DNA of 64,000 nucleotides, taken from NCBI GenBank assembly GCA_950295325.1, contig OX485807.1, positions 51,570,796-51,634,795 of the forward strand, given 5' to 3'. The notes under the pieces were generated by a model that did no database searches, was not told the DNA's origin, and worked only from the letters and a program-made list of their open reading frames with translations. Both the position numbers and the translations under genes were made by a program. The DNA comes from Polytrichum commune. Its lineage: Eukaryota; Streptophyta; Polytrichopsida; Polytrichales; Polytrichaceae. Shown here piece by piece: positions 1 to 12,784 of the stretch (position 1 is the stretch's first letter; each line of letters starts with the position of its first letter).

Positions 1-29
1 TGGCTATTGTGGTTCTCTTTCATGTCCTC

Positions 30-706
30 TGACTTCTACCGATTAGATCTACACAACGAAACGTGTGTTGCATTAGCAAATCTATGATGATGCATTAGCC
101 CCAAAAATCGGATTGGAAACTGGAGTTTATGATGTCGTTATGATAATCAAAAGTTTTCTATGTGTTGACCAATTAATTAAACCAACGCCTAGGTCCCTCT
201 GATTGTGTTGACTATTGAGTCAATAATGGTTGATATTTTTTGATCGTGTAGTCCAAGCTCTTTCAAACACATGTGTTTGATGGGTTCCCTTCTTAGATCC
301 ATACCTAACAACACATCACTCAACTATAGGTGCGGTGCACATAGCCTTATTCCATTGTTCATCTTATTTGGACACCTATATTTGAGTGATGTGTGGTCAA
401 GTTAGATCTAAGAGTGGACACCCAACAAGACTTGTGTGTTCAAAGAGATCGGACATCATGCAACTTTAGCCAAACAACATAGCCTACGGTCAGCTGAGGC
501 TACTTTCTACAAATTTGGGTTGAGCCTGTAGATCACGGACTCTAGATTCAAGAGGCGGCATAACTGGGGAGACCTGGGTTTTCTTTCAAAAAAACCAACC
601 ACGTGTGCACTTTTGATAATAAGGGAGGATCGGATTTATTGATGCTTCGTCGTAGATTTGCTAATACAACACAAGCTTTGTTGCGTAAAAATTATTCGTA
701 GAAATT
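30..706. repeat. Foldback (long inverted repeat) element
   Basis: Two diverged arms face each other. The outer arm at about 37-103 (around 'gtgttgcattagcaaatct') matches the reverse complement of about 636-701. The inner arm at about 241-330 (around 'acacatcactcaactatagg') matches the reverse complement of about 380-460. The centre lies near 350. Related arms recur at 820-1140, 15807-15875, 27591-27900 and in the flanks of both reductase genes, so this is a dispersed family. I see no coding capacity. The left end may extend beyond the window. Confidence 0.65.
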
Positions 707-819
707 GGAAAACTCCAAATAACATCCACACACCTTTAGGCATTGCTTGATTAGTTCTTAATATTCTCTATCATCTTTTGATGAGCAAATATTACATAAC
801 TAAACTTTTGTTGCATTAG

Positions 820-1140
820 CAAAATTTTAATGCAACACAATTTGCAAAAATTGAATTGAGTATCATACGTTCATTATTCATATACAATGGTAATCAAAAG
901 TGCATGTGTGATGATGCATTCTTCAAATGGACACCTAGGTCCCCCCCATTTGCATTGATTGTTGCGTCTAGCAAAGATAATGCATTTTGAGGACTTAGTC
1001 CAATATTTCTTCGTGTTGTTGGGTCCATTTTAGGTCCACACTTAACCACACAACACTCAAAGACAAGTGGGTGTTTTATCAAGAAAAAAGTAAGCGAATA
1101 AGGCTCATATGTACACTTAAAGGGGGCTTGGTAGGCAATT
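820..1140 (+). repeat. Half-arm relative of the foldback family
   Basis: Shares blocks with the left arm of the preceding foldback element: 'caaaagtgcatgtg', 'cctaggtccccc', 'ttagtccaat' and 'acacaacactcaa'. It is more diverged and I see no clear partner arm. A short palindrome around 'gcattagcaaaattttaatgc' lies at its start. No gene is supported here. Confidence 0.4.
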
Positions 1141-1394
1141 GGCCCCACCTTGCACCAAGGGGATTCTTGAACAGAGCAGGGCCAACATGCTCAAATTCAC
1201 ACCGGATTGCCCAACGTTGAATTTATTTTTCTTAAAGTGGGTTTGTGTTCCTACACATCACGGTGTCTTAGAAGGCGTAAGGCCGACGGACCTTAAAACA
1301 TAAACTTCCTAAGTATTCACTTTCTCCTATAACATGTATAAGGTACTACACACAGGGTTATCCAGTAGTACAAATTGACTAGCATGTTCAAATT

Positions 1395-1760
1395 GAGGTT
1401 GTAACCAATGTTGGGACCAATGTATATGTGAATGTATGGGTATGAATAAGCAACATTGAGAATGGTATCAAAGAACCTACATGTGGGTATCAAATTTGTG
1501 ATATTAGTCAAATATTGATATTCGGTGGGTATGTCAAGGTGTGAGAAACTCTGTATACCCGATTTTGTATTTTAGTCCATACCATTCTAATTTGTATTGA
1601 TACGAAGGTGATTTTACATGGGTATGGAGATTATTTGCATGGTATATAAACCCAAATGCCATTGGGAAATTTTTTATCAAATATCCAATACATGTTGGCA
1701 TAAAAAAAAGTGAAATCCTCTTCATAGATACTCGAATGGTATCATTCAGGTGTCTATATA
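1395..1760 (+). repeat. Dispersed repeat D, copy 1
   Basis: Contains 'tattgatattcggtgggtat', a 'tatacccga' block and 'gattttaca(tgg)gtatg'. Diverged relatives lie at about 5030-5230 and 36100-36400 in the same orientation and at about 29150-29440 in the opposite orientation. Small open frames inside it are not conserved between copies. Superfamily unknown. Confidence 0.5.
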
Positions 1761-2038
1761 TCGAACCTGTGATTTTTTTGGTGAAAATTTGAAAAATGTC
1801 AACATTTTATTTTTGGGTACAAATTGAACAAATTCAATTGCAAGAGGAAACCAAAACAAAACAACAACACCGCAAGGGAAACCCGCAAGGGTATTAGGTA
1901 ATGATACCCTTGATGTGTGTAAAAAATGTAACCAGCTGGACTAAAAAACACAAGGATCTCACCCAATTATGTCCAAAAAATGTCCACTAAATTGGGGATG
2001 TGTCAATCTGACAATGACGATGGGAATGCTTCAACTAA

Positions 2039-2431
2039 TAGCCCACTCACACTCACTAGCGCGGGCCACCAGGGAACGGTGAGTACCAACACTAGTTACA
2101 TCCAATGATCGGGGAGATTTTTGGGCATAATCGGTTGAGATTCTAGTGTTTGCAAGTCCAACTTGTTACATGTTGACATCCTTCAGTTTTCCTTTATTAA
2201 GTTGGGGTATATTCTATAAATTCCTATAGAATGATCAATAATTTTCCTGCAAACTTGAACTTGAACTAATTATTTCTCAAACTCAACCAGTTCACCTGTA
2301 ACTAACTGCCGGTCCTCCCCGATCATAGGTTACATCCAGTGGCTCTCACTGGCCAAACCAACTCTAAAAGTGGCCCTTACTTATACTCACGGTTCACTGG
2401 TGGCCTTGCACTGGTGAGTGTGGGTGGGCTA
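2039..2431. mobile_element. Tourist-like MITE (393 bp, TAA TSD)
   Basis: The element starts 'tagcccactcacactcacta' and ends with the approximate reverse complement; about 50 bp of imperfect terminal inverted repeat can be followed. It is flanked by the trinucleotide TAA at 2036-2038 and 2432-2434, the target preference of PIF/Harbinger elements. It shares termini and the inner 'accaacactagttacatcca' block with the element at 4242-4570. It has no coding capacity and would depend on a transposase in trans. Confidence 0.75.
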
Positions 2432-2715
2432 TAAGTTACAACGTTGTTATTGTTGTTGTTTGCGTGTATCCATCATACGTTATTGATTTAGGCATTTTCT
2501 TGCCGAAATCAATTTTCTGTTCATTCCACGTCACAAAGGAAAACACAAGTTCTAAGCAACCATCGTGTGACATGTGGCCCTTCCCTTGAGTTTAGATCGA
2601 TCGATTGCGTGTTGAATCTGAGAAGGTACTACTAAATATGGTAATGATACATTATTATTCTATTTTAATTAGGCTAATTGATTTTTGTGTCTACTACTTG
2701 GGTAATCCACACTAA

Positions 2716-3109
2716 GAGCAAGCCCAGTCGTTCCTGGATCTGCATTTGCATCCGGGAATGAAAAGTGGCCTCCACCCAGAATGCAGATGCAGACCCAGGC
2801 AAAACTGCCACTCATTCTACCTTACTACCTCATAATTTCCTCTAAAATGATTTGTAGTTTTTTGCGGCCCTACCATATTGAGTTGTCTTTAGTTAAAAGC
2901 CGCCATGAAGTTGTTTGTCCTTAGCTGATAGCAGGCTCCCTGCATATCTTGCCGAAATGCAGGGAGTTATGCACTTCTTGTATTATTTTACATCCAATTT
3001 TAGGGTATAATAGGGTGACTGGACCAGTATCCTGCATTTGCATTTGCATCCGCATCGCGGATGAGAAAGCGCAAATGCAGATGCAGGTGCAGGGTCACTG
3101 GGCTTGCCC
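2716..3109. mobile_element. Tourist-like MITE (394 bp, TAA TSD), second family
   Basis: The left end 'gagcaagcccagt' pairs with the right end '(c)actgggcttgccc', and TAA flanks both sides (2713-2715 and 3110-3112). Subterminal regions are rich in short direct and inverted copies of 'tgcatttgcat' and 'tgcagatgcag', as often seen in Harbinger-type elements where they may bind transposase. An open frame at 2949-3149 is repeat-derived and is not called a gene. Confidence 0.8.
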
Positions 3110-3388
3110 TAACATCTTGGTCATGTTGATTGTGAAAGTGCTAGTATGATGAACTTCACAATAATTTCCTCATCTAGAAACAAAATGCAATTAATTTGTG
3201 CTAGTTGGTGGTAAACTATGTTAGTTCCGTTTCATAGCGCACAAATTATTTTGTTTTGCATAAGTGAAAGCGTTTTTATCATAATATAAGTCGCATCGCT
3301 TGGACATGAAGAAAGAGCAGTGTAGCAAGAACTAACAAAAATTTATACATCTCCCTTAGAGTCAACTTCGGTTCTTTTAGGCAATTTC

Positions 3389-3411
3389 ATTATTATTATT
3401 ATTATTATTAT
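3389..3411. repeat. (ATT)n microsatellite
   Basis: Uninterrupted run of about seven to eight ATT/TTA units in unique AT-rich sequence. The surrounding 3110-4240 stretch shows no gene I can support. Confidence 0.85.
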
Positions 3412-4241
3412 AACATAATATCCAATATTATCATATTATTTTAGGTAGTAATAGTGGAGAATAATTTGTTCAATGCAAAGTCATCCACATATGTGGAGAG
3501 TGCAATTTGTAGTGTGTGTGTTTTTTTCTTTCTAACTAAGTGCAACTTTATTTGAGATATATAAGCCAAAGAACAAAATCAAGCAACCCTCTTGGTCTAT
3601 AGCGTCAAATACGACACAAGGAGTTTAGATTAAAGTCCTTATCCCATAGTACATATGTTTTTGAAGCAATGTTCATGTGCCTTGGGAAACCGAATTTAAG
3701 TTTGGGTCCGATCTTGAAATTAGGGTTTAAGCCAATTAACAAAATTTTAGGGTTCACACTTTTCTCTTCTTTTTTCATTTGCGTGGGTCTAGCCCAATAC
3801 TATAGGAAGTGAGGTTGGGTCATAGTTGGAACAGCGATTTTGATATATTTTAATATAAAAGATTGGATGAATTTCATTTGGTAAGGTGTACTTGGTTTTC
3901 GAGAATTCATTGTTAGTTTTAAAACTGCATGAGAATAACACACGATGTCTTGTAAATGTGATGGAGAGCGCACTTAGTTTGTTTCCAAAGGTGTTTTCAT
4001 CCCCCTCGTTGTTGTTATGATTGCAACATTTTGCATGTGTTGTGTTCTTGGTAAAATAAGATCCAATCATTGAAGCGAACCCGGAGTACCAATACAATAT
4101 ATTAATGATACCAAATAATTTTTAAGTTCACAAATTAAACTAGAAAAATGATAAGCTTAAAAGTACATCAAGGCGGAGTCAAAATTATTGTTGGTTTCTT
4201 AGAGTAACGGAGTACAAAGGCTTAATATATAGAGTGAGTTA

Positions 4242-4570
4242 TAGCCTGCCCACACTTACATGTACAGTACATGCCACCAATGAACGATTCTTACCAACAC
4301 TAGTTACAGTACATCCAGTGGCTCTCAAGCCCCGATCACACCAAATTTTCCTTCCGGAGCCAACAGTGAAATTGTTGGGGACTATGTTCACAAATAGATG
4401 TTGACCCACCACTTTCCACATTATCACAATCACGAGATGTTGACAAATGGTGCCAGAAGTGGATGGTGTGATCAACCCCTCGCTGGTAAAACAAGCTCTA
4501 CAAGAGACCACTGAAACTGTTGGTAGGAATCATTCACTAGTCGCCCACACCAGTGAGTGTGGGCATGCTA
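4242..4570. mobile_element. Tourist-like MITE (329 bp, TTA TSD)
   Basis: Terminal inverted repeats begin 'tagcctgcccacact' on the left and (reverse complement) 'tagcatgcccacactcact' on the right, flanked by TTA at 4239-4241 and 4571-4573. It shares the 'accaacactagttaca' block and the 'catccagtggctctca' block with the 393-bp element at 2039-2431, so both belong to one family. The minus-strand open frame covering 4239-4511 lies wholly inside the element and is rejected as a gene. Confidence 0.75.
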
Positions 4571-5029
4571 TTAATGTAAGGCCATCCTAATTAGGCTTAC
4601 GAGAAGTAAAGAAAGCTCTCAACATGGATACTAAATTTAGAAACTTCATCCGAATGCTCACGCGTTTGTTTCACATCCATGTTTATCATCCGGTTTCTTC
4701 ATCCACCGTTGGCTGCCGCAATGTGAACCCCATACTGACTTGGAAAGAAAAATTTCTACGTTGTCGACTCAGATAGGAAACTTAGGAAGCTTGCCTTGCA
4801 CTTACCAACACGTGAGGTAAGTAAGTGATGATGGCTTCAAGGCCTCGTAACCCGCATAGGGTGATTTATGAATCAAAAAATAAAGCAAATTGCTAAAAAA
4901 CTTCACCGCACCAAAATAATAGCCAAATGCGCCCTATAAGTTACCCAGATCCCTAAGCATGTGAAAGAACGAGCGTTTTTAAAACGACTTGGAAGGAATA
5001 CCAACAATGGTGTTAAGAACATATGTGAC

Positions 5030-5230
5030 CGCTATTAAAATTGTTGTGAGCGAAGTATTGATGTTTGGTGGGTGACACGGGGTGAGAGAATTGTTGTATA
5101 CCCGAGTTACTCTGTAGGTCAATACGATTTTGACAGTATGGAGGTTTTTAGGGTTTAGGTATGAAGGTTTTTGCATGATATATAGACTTGAATGGTGTTG
5201 AAAACAACGACACCCATTGAGTATCCACAC
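5030..5230 (+). repeat. Dispersed repeat D, copy 2
   Basis: Diverged copy of the repeat at 1395-1760: 'tattgatgtttggtgggt', 'gagagaattgttgtataccc' and a following 'gtatgaag' block align in the same order. The sequence to 5535 beyond it shows nothing I can name. Confidence 0.4.
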
Positions 5231-5534
5231 CCTATTGCTCTCAAAGGGATAAATGTGAAATTCTCGTCAGAGTTACATGAACGGTATAAAGAAATAGAGG
5301 ACAACATACCAACATTGGTCCCTACACAATGTTGCGTGAATGTAAGGGTAATTGATGGTGAGGCCCCAGGGCCTACACCAAAGAAAATAAAAGAAAGGAA
5401 GTCGACTCCGATGTTGCCACTGGTATGAATGACGGTGGTGCTTCATTTTCAAGTTGGTATATATCTATACGTAATCCTGAAATGCATTTTAAAAGAATTA
5501 GAGGGGCCGTGGCAACTACTTCTACCTCCATTTG

Positions 5535-5538
<4 letters not shown>

Positions 5539-5576
<38 letters not shown>
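5539..5576. repeat. (TC)19 microsatellite
   Basis: Perfect TC dinucleotide run. Minus-strand open frames through it encode Glu-Arg repeats and are artefacts. A shorter TC run (about 5873-5882) precedes the second unit of the adjacent tandem duplication, so the microsatellite was probably part of the duplicated unit. Confidence 0.95.
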
Positions 5577-5578
<2 letters not shown>

Positions 5579-6180
5579 CATTGAATTTTGTATATTTGAA
5601 CCAATTGCATCTTGGTCCTCGTATTTAGCATCAAAGGTCCAAGAGGCCCATTTGAGCCTCAAGATGTTGTATCGAGGTGTTTTGTGTGACTATTGTTATT
5701 TCTAGGTGACAATATTTAAAAACGACCTCGCCTATTAAAGTCAACATTTTCATTGACCGAAATCTTCATATTGAATAGGCTTAGATTCTTAACTCAACCA
5801 TACACTAGTTATAACGACCATGGTCAATATGTAAGGTATCAACTAGGCTCTGCCTTGTCATCCAAGTTGGTCTCTCTCTCTCAACATTGAATTTTGTATA
5901 CTTGAACCAATTGCACCTTGGTCCTTGTATTTAGCATTTGAAGGTCCAAGAGGCCCATTTGAGCCTCGAGATGTTGTATTGAGGTGTTTTGGGTGACTAT
6001 TGTTATTTCTAGGTGACAATATTCAAAAATGACCCCACCTATTAAAGTCAATATGTTCATTGACCAAAATCTTCATATTGAATAGGCTTAGATTCTTAAA
6101 TCAACCATACACTAGTTATAACGACCATGGTCAATATGTAAGGTATCAACATGGCTTTGCCTTGTCATCCAAGTTGGCCA
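5570..6180. repeat. Tandem duplication, period about 306 bp
   Basis: Unit 1 (about 5570-5872) and unit 2 (about 5873-6180) are highly similar throughout, from 'cattgaattttgtata' to 'gccttgtcatccaagttgg'. Both contain 'ccaagaggcccatttgagcc' and 'aacgaccatggtcaatatgt'. There are scattered substitutions and a few small indels. No open frame spans a unit. Confidence 0.9.
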
Positions 6181-6517
6181 AGTTTATTAATGCTAACACA
6201 AAGCTAATACCTTGATGCTTTTCATTTGTGCGATGGAAAATAGAAAATTGACATGTCATGTTACCACACAACGCACTTGTGTGGTTCTTTTAACAAACCA
6301 TGTGGTCAATTTAACAATCCATTGTATTTAATTAACTCATGTAAATGACCTAGACTTAAATACATACCACATACATCTTATCACCACTACCATGTATCAT
6401 GCATTCTCATTTCCTCTTTGTGGCGAATTATGATGAATGTAGTTTATGGTCTCATAGATCAAGTAATGTTTGATTTTCATACTTGTGTAAGGCTTGCAAA
6501 AACTAGGTTTCACATAG

Positions 6518-6554
<37 letters not shown>

Positions 6555-8649
6555 GAGAGAGTTGTATTTTTCAGAGTTTTTTTCAAAGCTTGATCTTCCT
6601 CTTTTCAGAGGCCCTTTCCTTTCTATTCTTCATCATTATAAAGCAAGGGTGGGTGGGTGGGATTTTCATTCAACACAAATATGTTTTCTTATCAAGTCAT
6701 AATACTTATCAATGTAACTATGCTTGTGTTGCTAAGTTTTGTATAACATGGAATAACTTGCATTCTCAAGGAGGAACATGTATCCTCACCATCATGCTTC
6801 CTTCAAATCAAATCAACTCAAATCATTTTGAAACCCTAGTTGTGAGGTATAAGTGGTCAGAATGTAATGATATGCTCATCACATGACTTTGTATATAGTA
6901 GCATAGTCTGGAATAGAATCTAACTATGCAATGCATTGGGCTTGGTAGTCAATGTAACTAATGTTACTAATGTTACCAATGTTACCAATGTTACCATCAA
7001 GTAATAGGTTGAGTATGTAAGATGTAAGCTTACATATATGTATCCATACTATCTCAACTACTTTGTAGTGTTTGTGTGCTAATCAAAATACTATTTCAAA
7101 GCAGTAAATAAGCTTTCATACTTATCACATAATAAGGTGGAAGAGTATTCAAACTTGAACAATGTACTATTGTTGGTGTAGAAAATGTGAAGAGCTAGCC
7201 TCACCTGCATCCATGCCAACCCAAACATACAAATGTGTGTTAGAAAGGCGTGTGTCAGGTGTCTTCAACTAAGCTCAGTTGCTATCCATGTCACACATTA
7301 ACCTCACCTGTCAAGTCCATTGATAGTTTACAACATCGATACTCATTACAAATCAATGAGTATACTTACATGCTCTTTTGCCATGTTGTGTAACTTGATA
7401 GTAACAATCTTTAGTACACCAAATGTCAGTTTTTTCACCTCCCCTCCAACCTTGTTCTCACACTCAAAGTTAAGCGTTTTCCTTCACACATGTAAAGGAG
7501 TTTTCACATGGAAGAATGAGAAGCTTAAGTATTGGTGTGGTCAAGCAAAGAGGTTGTTTTAGGTCACAGAAACCCTAAAAACGCGCAGTATGGTAACTAT
7601 TCTTTACCAAAGTATTTAAACCCATGGTTAAGTTTAGTTCAGCCTTTTAACTATGGTGTGGATTCCCTTTAGGTGTCTTAGCTCTATTGGAATGCTCATA
7701 TTAGATTGTCAATAATGTTACTTTTTAATTTAAAGGCAAAATCAAGAGCAGAGAGAGAGAGAGAGAGAGTCTACTTTTGTTTTTTGTTTTTTTGACATAT
7801 GAAACCAGATATGAGACACGTGGAATTTTTCAAATGCAAACCAAATTTTTAGGGGTCCAGGGTGTTGACTGGCGGGGGCCATATCTCTCACTAGTTTTGA
7901 TATTTATGCACTAAGATTTAGTTGAAGTTTTGTTATATTCTCTATGCCATATCTACCGTTGGGACATATGAAGCTTCAGGTCCATAAATACCCCAATCAA
8001 GAGATTGGCATTTGATGCAACAATGCTCAATTTCCACGACATTGGACAATTTGTGGGAGTTGCATGTGGTTAATATTTCAATACCTTTCTAATGATGTTT
8101 TACTAAATTCTATACACCCAAACAAAATCTGGATCTCAAAAAAAAAAACCAATGTTAAATTTTTTTGGGCACCTCATAACGTAAAGACCACACTACCTAG
8201 CACAACAAACTTCAATGGTGAAATATGATGAGATACTCCTCACCTCCACGTTCTAACCATCTACACGGTTGGAATCTAAATTCACTTTCCAATTGTGCCA
8301 ATACATATTATCAAAGTTTCAATATTCATATAGGAACTTCAAAGGTCATTTTGGGGTAACCGATGGGTAAACATCAAAGGTTAAGGATTGACGTCATACT
8401 CGTCCTCTCAAAACAAGTCGCACCTAGTAGTTGCTTCATGTTTTAATTGCAAAGTGAATGGGTGTCGTTGAGGTTGCGGTTCAATTAAGGCAAGGTGTAC
8501 CTTATCCATCAATGCCATGTAGACTCCACGCAAGCTCCATGTCATTTTCAATCCTTTCGGTCACTTTGCAATTTTGCTTTGGCATAAAGTAAACTTGAAC
8601 ATTCACACAACCGTGGTCTCCTCCAATCACTTATACCAACTTTGTTAAG
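6181..8649. other. Intergenic, no gene recognised
   Basis: AT-rich sequence with a (TG)n run at about 6523-6549, imperfect 'aatgttac' repeats near 6955-7000 and an (AG)n run at about 7747-7769. Open frames of 80-120 codons exist (one begins inside the TG run) but none shows a domain, a convincing start context or codon structure I recognise. Confidence 0.6.
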
Positions 8650-8769
8650 AACCATAACATTCTAGCAAAAAGGAATACAAAACACATAAGCAAGAGTACC
8701 ACATCATGAAAAGATGGGAGTATTGTCTGATCACATGGCTCAAATTACACACTTGTGATTGCAAAGGAG
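8650..8769 (+). repeat. 119-bp direct repeat, copy 1
   Basis: Nearly identical to 13741-13860, with about five differences over roughly 119 bp, from 'attctagcaaaaaggaat' to 'gtgattgcaaaggag'. Similarity stops abruptly on the right in both copies, which suggests a recent transposed or gene-converted fragment. Overlapping short open frames on both strands are not supported as genes. Confidence 0.9.
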
Positions 8770-11700
8770 TGTCTATCTGCCTGCACAGGCAGTGGACAGA
8801 GGAGATCAGGGGAGGAGGGTTACATCGGTTAGATCCGACGGTCGAGAAAGCACAAGCAACGTGGCCTCGCCAGAAGCCAGAAGCTGCTTTCATCGCCCAT
8901 ATACTTCTTCTCGATCACCCATGCGTAATCTTGTCCTAAATGACGAGTTGAGATCATTTGTCGTGCCTACTACGAGGATGCTCTTTTAATATTGGTATAG
9001 CATGTTAATTAACATGTAGAGAATGAAAATATAACAACGTGTATTTTCTTATGTCCAAATAAGATACACATTGTAGAACATAGAATAGAAGGAAGAAGAC
9101 AAAAGAAAATCTGACATTGGTTGAGATTGATGTGAAATTGAGATGGCCCTAACTAAAATGAATTGTGTATGGGTTTATTGTAGATGGGCTTATGTTCATG
9201 TCATATAATGGGGTTTGGATAAATTCAACCCTCTATAGGTTTGTGTGTTACCATAGGAGTGAGTTGACTTCATCACTAGCGTGAAAAAATATTTATTCTA
9301 TTTGGATGAAAACCATCTGTAGGTTTTCTTATAGAATTTTATCCTTGATTCATAAAACGCATCAGCAATAACCCAAGGGTATACTAAAGAGGATGGAGGT
9401 AACACTACATCGCACTTGATTTGTTTCTCTCACACCAAAATTTCAATCTTCAAAAACTTAGTTTTAAAAGTGTGTGATTTTAAATATTTTTATTTTATTA
9501 GTTAATTATTGACAAATTAATATCGTTCTTGCGGTATTCATCCCAACTTGATTCCACAAAACCAAATTGCAATCCCCAGATGCTAAATTTGACAACTACA
9601 AAAGGAACTTCCAAATCATGACAATTAATGGGTTGTTCATGATTTGCAAGGAATATAAAATTTCGTATCGAAATGCACACGTAAATGTATAGAGTTTCTT
9701 GCAAAAAATCTAGCTCAAATTAGTGAGAGTTGTTCCCAAGGTTCTTCTTTTGATTTGGGTGTAGCTTTTGACGAATTTGGGCCTCGTACATACTCAGGGG
9801 TCACTAATAGCACATCGGTTATAGTTACGGAACTTTGTGACATCAAGTTTTGTAAGCTCGACTCAAGCACGCCAAAATTTGCACTCTTCCTCAAACTAGT
9901 ATATTGCACTAGAAAACAATCTACATCAACTTACAACCAAAGGTGCCATGGAAGGTGTTGATCCAAAACCAAAAGCATCGTTCCAAATGCACTTCCGAAT
10001 ATAAATCAAAGGCTCGGTTCATCTTCTAGTTGCATGACACACAATTCTTCTTCTCAATGTGGTTGAAAGGGAGACACTTTGTCAAATGATATGTAGGTGG
10101 GTGGGTGGATACGTAGGTAGATGTACCTTTGTGGGGTAACGTTTTGTGACACCTATCATGGGGGGTAAGTCAAAATGCATATAAATGTTGTATAGTTTTT
10201 TTTTCGGTTTTTTTTTGTTTTGGGATGTACGATCCTATAAGTCAGGGTCAAACACCTCAAATTAGTCCAACTGGACCCAATTGAAACGGATTGACAACAA
10301 ACTTGGTAGGGTCCATGGTTTTTTTGAACGCCCATGTGAAGGTGTCGTGAACCAGAATTCCATTTTTTTGTGCGACTGTGATGGGTAGGTTAGTAGGTGG
10401 TTGTGAACTGTGGGTAATGGGGTGTTTTTGGTAGGCCAATGGGTTGTAGTCATGTTAGATCAATCAATTTACATGTTGGCAATCATGTCGGTAGATAGGT
10501 CTTGGTGCACACACACGCTTGTGCTAAGCAACAAGCATGTCATTGTTAAAACAAGCCGAGGGTAACACAACTCCGTCGCAATATAAGCAAAATCGAAGTC
10601 ATCTTGCCACTAGCGTGAATCATGGTGTTGCTTCGTCTTCGAGGTGGTCTCAGTCTTTACGTAGTCCAGAAATTGATGTCATGAGAATTGGACAGGTCCT
10701 TGAGGTTATTGCCTCCTTTCAAACGTGAGCACTTTGAATGGGTAGCATGCACCTGTATCCAACCCCCAATCGACTATAACCTAAGTTCCCACATGGTTGG
10801 TTGAAAATATATAGTTTATAGGGATACCTCCACTTTTAGTGTTAGGCGGCTTAATCTTGGAGTTCTTGTGGAGTTTGGGTTAAGGCCTTGGGTCTAAGTG
10901 CCCTTGTGGCAATAGAGTGCACATGTAACTATTGTGTGAGAAAGAGGAAAAACATGGGCGGAAATTTGTTAGGGACCTTGTTTTGGATAGGCAATCACAA
11001 ATATGTTCATATTTTATGTTCAAGCAAATGTACACTTTCCACCAGTTGAATGCAATGGAAGCACAAAATCCTTGAATAATAGAGGTTTTCCCATGTCTAA
11101 ATTTCACTTTTCAAAAATAAAAGTTATCAACATGCTTTTAGAAAAAAGTTACTTGTGCAATTTATACATGGCTTGGCGTATAGGGCCTATAATGTCCCAA
11201 ACATGATTCGAACTAAATTAATTGTTCTTAAATAATAGTTGCATGAAACTTGATACAAACACATTTGTCTCCTTTAACTATTCTACGTAGAATAGTAACT
11301 CTAGAGGTCCTAGATTATTATCATTTTCATTAAGAAGACCAACAATCACTTTCATACCATCCGTAACTCATCATTTTTGAACTCCCATCTTTTGGTGCAT
11401 CCAACCTAAATACTCTCTACCCAAATTTTTTGTCATCTTGATTCATGAGAAAGTTCTTTAACTAAAAATCAAGAACTACTTACATGAAAATCATCAAAAG
11501 CATGGATGCGATTTTTGAATCAATGTCAACAATTTGCTTGACAAAATGTGCATTTTGTAACCTTACAATCCTCATATTCTAGCAAGAAAAAGAACGATAG
11601 GAAGTCCGGGTACCATCATGAAGATGGTCCATTAGCCATAGCGATAGCCAAAGAAATTTCCTTTATGGCAATGAAAGTGGGGAGATGTTGTAGTGCCTAT

Positions 11701-12047
11701 CCATCGGTGGTGGACCCATTGACATAGAGAGGGTCATATTATAACCAACGAATAACACGTGTGAGCATTTGAAAAAGGCTTGAACTTTAAGGAGTCAAAA
11801 TTTGCTGTCATATCGTACCCTAAAAAAAACAACAAAAACAAACAAAAAAACGTAAAATCCGTGTTCTATGCGGTCCCTCACCTCACCTTGTTGATGAGGT
11901 CCACCGCACGAAGAGGATAAGTTGGCATGGCCAGCCCATTGTGAATATGCCCTTAACTTACAATATCGATCTCCCCCAATTTGTGGTTGTGAGTGCCATT
12001 TGGCGGCCTCCTATTGGTCTCTACGACCGGACCAATGCCCTTCCGGA
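8770..12047. other. Intergenic, no gene recognised
   Basis: Mostly AT-rich. A short GC-richer patch at about 8780-8930 follows the 119-bp repeat directly. Several 60-80 codon open frames are present on both strands, frequently overlapping each other, without recognisable motifs. I see no RNA gene. Confidence 0.55.
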
Positions 12048-12711
12048 TTCCCATCTTCTTTCATTAGTTATTTGTTTTCTAAATGGATATGTCGGGTAGA
12101 TGCACCCGTAACCGTTCATTTAAGAGATTTTGCGCCAACTCTAGAGAAGTGCTAAGGCGGTGCAAATTTGTTCCATGTAGGAAGAATAGACATCAAGGGG
12201 ACTGCTGGTTTTTTTGGGAGTTTTAATCCTGAAATCGAAATTACTATGATTTTATTGAAGCCAAAAGTTGGCTTGAACACATTACCAATGTCTAGAGCCT
12301 GCCATAACCGCTCATTTTGAGACGAATTCCTCCCCACTTTAGCATTCAAAACTGGGGATGTGTGTCATGGTACTATTGATTCCCCTCTTCTTTCATTAGT
12401 TATTTGTTTTCTAAATGGATATGTAGGGTAGATGCACCCATAACCATTCATTTAAGAGATTTTGCGCCAACTCTAGAGAAATACTAAGGCGGTGCAAATT
12501 TGTTCCATGTAGGAAGAATAGAAATAAGGAGGACTACCGGTTTTTTTGGGAGTTTTAATCCTGAAATCGAAATTACTATGAATTTTTGGAAGCCAAAAGT
12601 TGGCTCGAACACATTACCAATGTCTAGAGCCTGCCATAACCACTCATTTTGAGACGAATTCCTCCTCACTTTAGCATTCAAAACTAGGGACGTGTGTCAT
12701 GGTATTGTTGA
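12048..12711. repeat. Tandem duplication, period 332 bp (repeat E, minus)
   Basis: Two head-to-tail units, 12048-12379 and 12380-12711, begin 'ttccc.tcttctttcattag' and are about 95% alike by eye. Each carries, on the minus strand, the same 65-codon open frame (12152-12349 and 12484-12681). That frame is absent from other copies of the repeat (12785-13170, 31900-32290, 52300-52690), so I treat it as chance. Confidence 0.9.
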
Positions 12712-12784
12712 TTCCTTGGTAATACCATAACCAAAGTTGGAGATATAGGGTTAGTTTCCAATCAAGCCACTTCGCCCACCAGAT

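Noticed and set aside
5373-5634. Minus-strand frames with Glu-Arg runs
   Set aside because: Produced by the (TC)19 microsatellite.
12152-12681. Two nearly identical 65-codon minus-strand frames as a possible peptide gene pair
   Set aside because: They sit in a 332-bp tandem duplication of repeat E, and other copies of the repeat are not open in this frame.
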